Source: Pseudomonas crudilactis (GTDB lineage: Bacteria > Pseudomonadota > Gammaproteobacteria > Pseudomonadales > Pseudomonadaceae). Taken from it: a stretch of DNA of 64,000 bases. The DNA lies in assembly GCF_013433315.1 (NCBI RefSeq), contig NZ_WXVV01000019.1, positions 91,183 to 155,182 on the forward strand, given 5' to 3'. Below are positions 62,579 through 64,000 of this stretch, piece after piece. The position numbers and the translations under genes were made by a program. Under the pieces are notes generated by a model, which did not search any database, was not told where the DNA came from, and saw only the letters and a program-made list of their open reading frames with translations. Every line of letters begins with the position of its first letter. Position 1 is the first letter of the stretch.

Positions 62579-63898
62579 TCAGTCAGTCACGATCCGCGAA
62601 TGCTTCTGGGTGTCCTTCATGGTGATATACACCAGCAACGACACCGCGATGCACGCGGTCACATACCAGTAGTAGCCGGTTTCCATGCCGATGCTCTTGA
62701 ACCACAGCGCGATGTATTCGGCGGTGCCGCCGAAGATCGACACGGTCAGTGCGTACGGCAGGCCGACGCCCAGCGCGCGGATTTCGGTCGGGAACAATTC
62801 GGCTTTTACCACCGCGTTGATCGAGGTGTAGCCGCTGACGATGATCAGCGCCGCCATGATCAGGAAGAACGCGCCCCACCAGGTCTGAATGGTGTGCAGG
62901 GTCATCAGGATCGGCACAGTGAAGATCGTCCCCAGCACGCCGAAGGCAATCAGGATCGGGCGACGGCCGATCTTGTCCGACAGGCCGCCGATGATCGGTT
63001 GCAGGCACATGAACAGGAACAGCGTGGCGGCAGAAATGGTGGTCGAGTCGGAAATGCTCATGCCGACGGTGTTCACCAGGTATTTCTGCATGTAAGTGGT
63101 GTAGGTGTAGAACGCCAGGGTGCCGCCCATGGTCAGGCCGACCACGGTCAACAACTCTTTGGGGTGGCGCATCAAGGTGCGCATGGCGCTTTCCTTGGAC
63201 TTTTCTTTCTTGGTGAACGACTCGGTTTCTTCCATGCCGCGACGCAGGTACAGGGCCACGACCGCACACAGCGCGCCGATGGCGAACGGAATGCGCCAGC
63301 CCCACGCGTACAGCTGTTCAGTGGTCAGCACGTTCTGCAGCACGATCAGTACGCCCAGCGCGATGAGTTGACCGGAGATCAGGGTCACGTACTGGAAGCT
63401 GGAGAAGAAGCCGCGACGTTCCTTGGTCGCCATTTCCGACAAATAGGTCGCCGAGGTGCCGTATTCGCCACCGACCGACAGGCCTTGCAGCAGGCGGGCG
63501 AACACCAGCAGGATCGGCGCGCCGATGCCGATGGTTTCGTAGTTCGGGCTGAGGGCGATCAGCAGCGAGCCGAAGCACATCAGGTAGACCGACGCCATCA
63601 GGGCTTTTTTACGTCCGACCTTGTCGGCGTACATGCCCATCAGCCAGCCACCGATCGGACGCATCAGAAAGCCGACGGCGAAAATCGCTGCGGTGTTCAT
63701 CAGTTGGGCGGTGGTGGAACCGGCAGGGAAAAAGGTTTTCGCGAAGTACAGGGAGAAGGCGGCATACACGTACCAGTCGTACCACTCGACCATGTTGCCG
63801 ACGGAGCCGCTGAAGATCGATTTGATCCGGCTGGCGGTGGTTCGTTCTTTGGCGGGCACGGCAGCCGACCCAAGAGGCAGGGCGTTGGAGTTATCCAT
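62579..63898 (-). CDS. MHS-family MFS symporter (PcaT/KgtP-like)
   Basis: 439 residues, 12 helices. Metabolite:H+ symporter signatures: NMVEWYDWYVYAAFSLYFA (in parts) near TM1, GWLMGMYADKVGRKKAL as motif A, RLLQGLSVGGEYGTSATYL, and PTEIRALGVGLPYAL late. Closest to dicarboxylate carriers: 2-oxoglutarate permease KgtP or PcaT for 3-oxoadipate/dicarboxylates. The exact substrate is open. Given pobA in the window, a link to the protocatechuate (3-oxoadipate) pathway is possible but distant. GGATCC-AAGGATCCTTCAATGG context gives AAGGAT before the ATG. Confidence 0.88.
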   Translation of the reverse strand: MDNSNALPLGSAAVPAKERTTASRIKSIFSGSVGNMVEWYDWYVYAAFSLYFAKTFFPAGSTTAQLMNTAAIFAVGFLMRPIGGWLMGMYADKVGRKKALMASVYLMCFGSLLIALSPNYETIGIGAPILLVFARLLQGLSVGGEYGTSATYLSEMATKERRGFFSSFQYVTLISGQLIALGVLIVLQNVLTTEQLYAWGWRIPFAIGALCAVVALYLRRGMEETESFTKKEKSKESAMRTLMRHPKELLTVVGLTMGGTLAFYTYTTYMQKYLVNTVGMSISDSTTISAATLFLFMCLQPIIGGLSDKIGRRPILIAFGVLGTIFTVPILMTLHTIQTWWGAFFLIMAALIIVSGYTSINAVVKAELFPTEIRALGVGLPYALTVSIFGGTAEYIALWFKSIGMETGYYWYVTACIAVSLLVYITMKDTQKHSRIVTD

Positions 63899-64000
63899 TG
63901 AAGGATCCTTCGTTTAATTGTTTTTGTGGAGCGCGTCGGAACGCAGCCTGCGAGGGCTATAGCAGAAGGTGTGCCAACGGGGGGAGGGCCGGTTTAGAGG

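Overview
The window is about 60% GC chromosome of a Pseudomonas, almost certainly of the P. fluorescens group. The evidence is gene content and order (grx-bfrB-bfd-prx-rnt-pyrC-motY-argG; rnf-nth; metG/apbC; fxsA-groESL; colRS; mexVW; icmP-bifA-sodB) and several families of Pseudomonas REP/REPIN palindromes between genes. No tRNA, rRNA, insertion sequence, prophage or CRISPR array was seen. Locus-number comparisons with P. aeruginosa PAO1 are from memory.

Layout. 1-6.9 kb: end of a molybdopterin oxidoreductase, monothiol glutaredoxin, bacterioferritin and its ferredoxin (with a Fur-like site), peroxiredoxin, RNase T, dihydroorotase, MotY, argininosuccinate synthase. 7.0-8.8 kb: an AT-rich orphan membrane protein and a LuxR-type response regulator. 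8.9-13.7 kb: an Rnf-type electron-transfer operon (rnfA-B-D-G-E, nth, small PA3496-like gene). It has no rnfC, and its RnfB carries a long repetitive tail. 13.8-17.1 kb: metG and apbC, divergent. 17.2-21.7 kb: SDR, HugZ-like protein, fxsA, groES-groEL. 21.9-28.6 kb: an envelope module of PAP2 phosphatase, LTA-synthase-like transferase, ColR-ColS, methyltransferase, InaA-type kinase and a small protein, with two ColR-like sites. 28.7-32.9 kb: MexVW-type RND pump. 33-38.3 kb: two imelysins, a di-haem oxidoreductase and a DUF1513 protein, probably iron-related. 38.5-46.7 kb: BifA, SodB, ArgO-like exporter with an ACT protein and a divergent ArgP-like regulator, epimerase, coiled-coil membrane protein, tandem Cache protein. 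46.8-64 kb is more accessory: MFS exporter, pobA/pobR, a LysR-controlled metallo-hydrolase/reductase pair, a LysR-aruI-ALDH module between two 176-bp repeat elements, an AraC regulator, small orphan proteins, a secreted DGYDRTGSA-repeat protein, a four-repeat membrane protein behind a third ColR-like site, and an MHS-family dicarboxylate transporter.

How it fits together. Three themes recur: iron and redox handling (bfr/bfd, prx, rnf, apbC, sodB, imelysins), envelope and LPS maintenance under ColRS, and aromatic/amino-acid catabolism (pobA, aruI/ALDH, transporter). The most unusual items are the rnf operon without rnfC, the repeat-only secreted protein, the putative new ColR target, the paired 176-bp elements, and the orphan membrane protein beside a response regulator.
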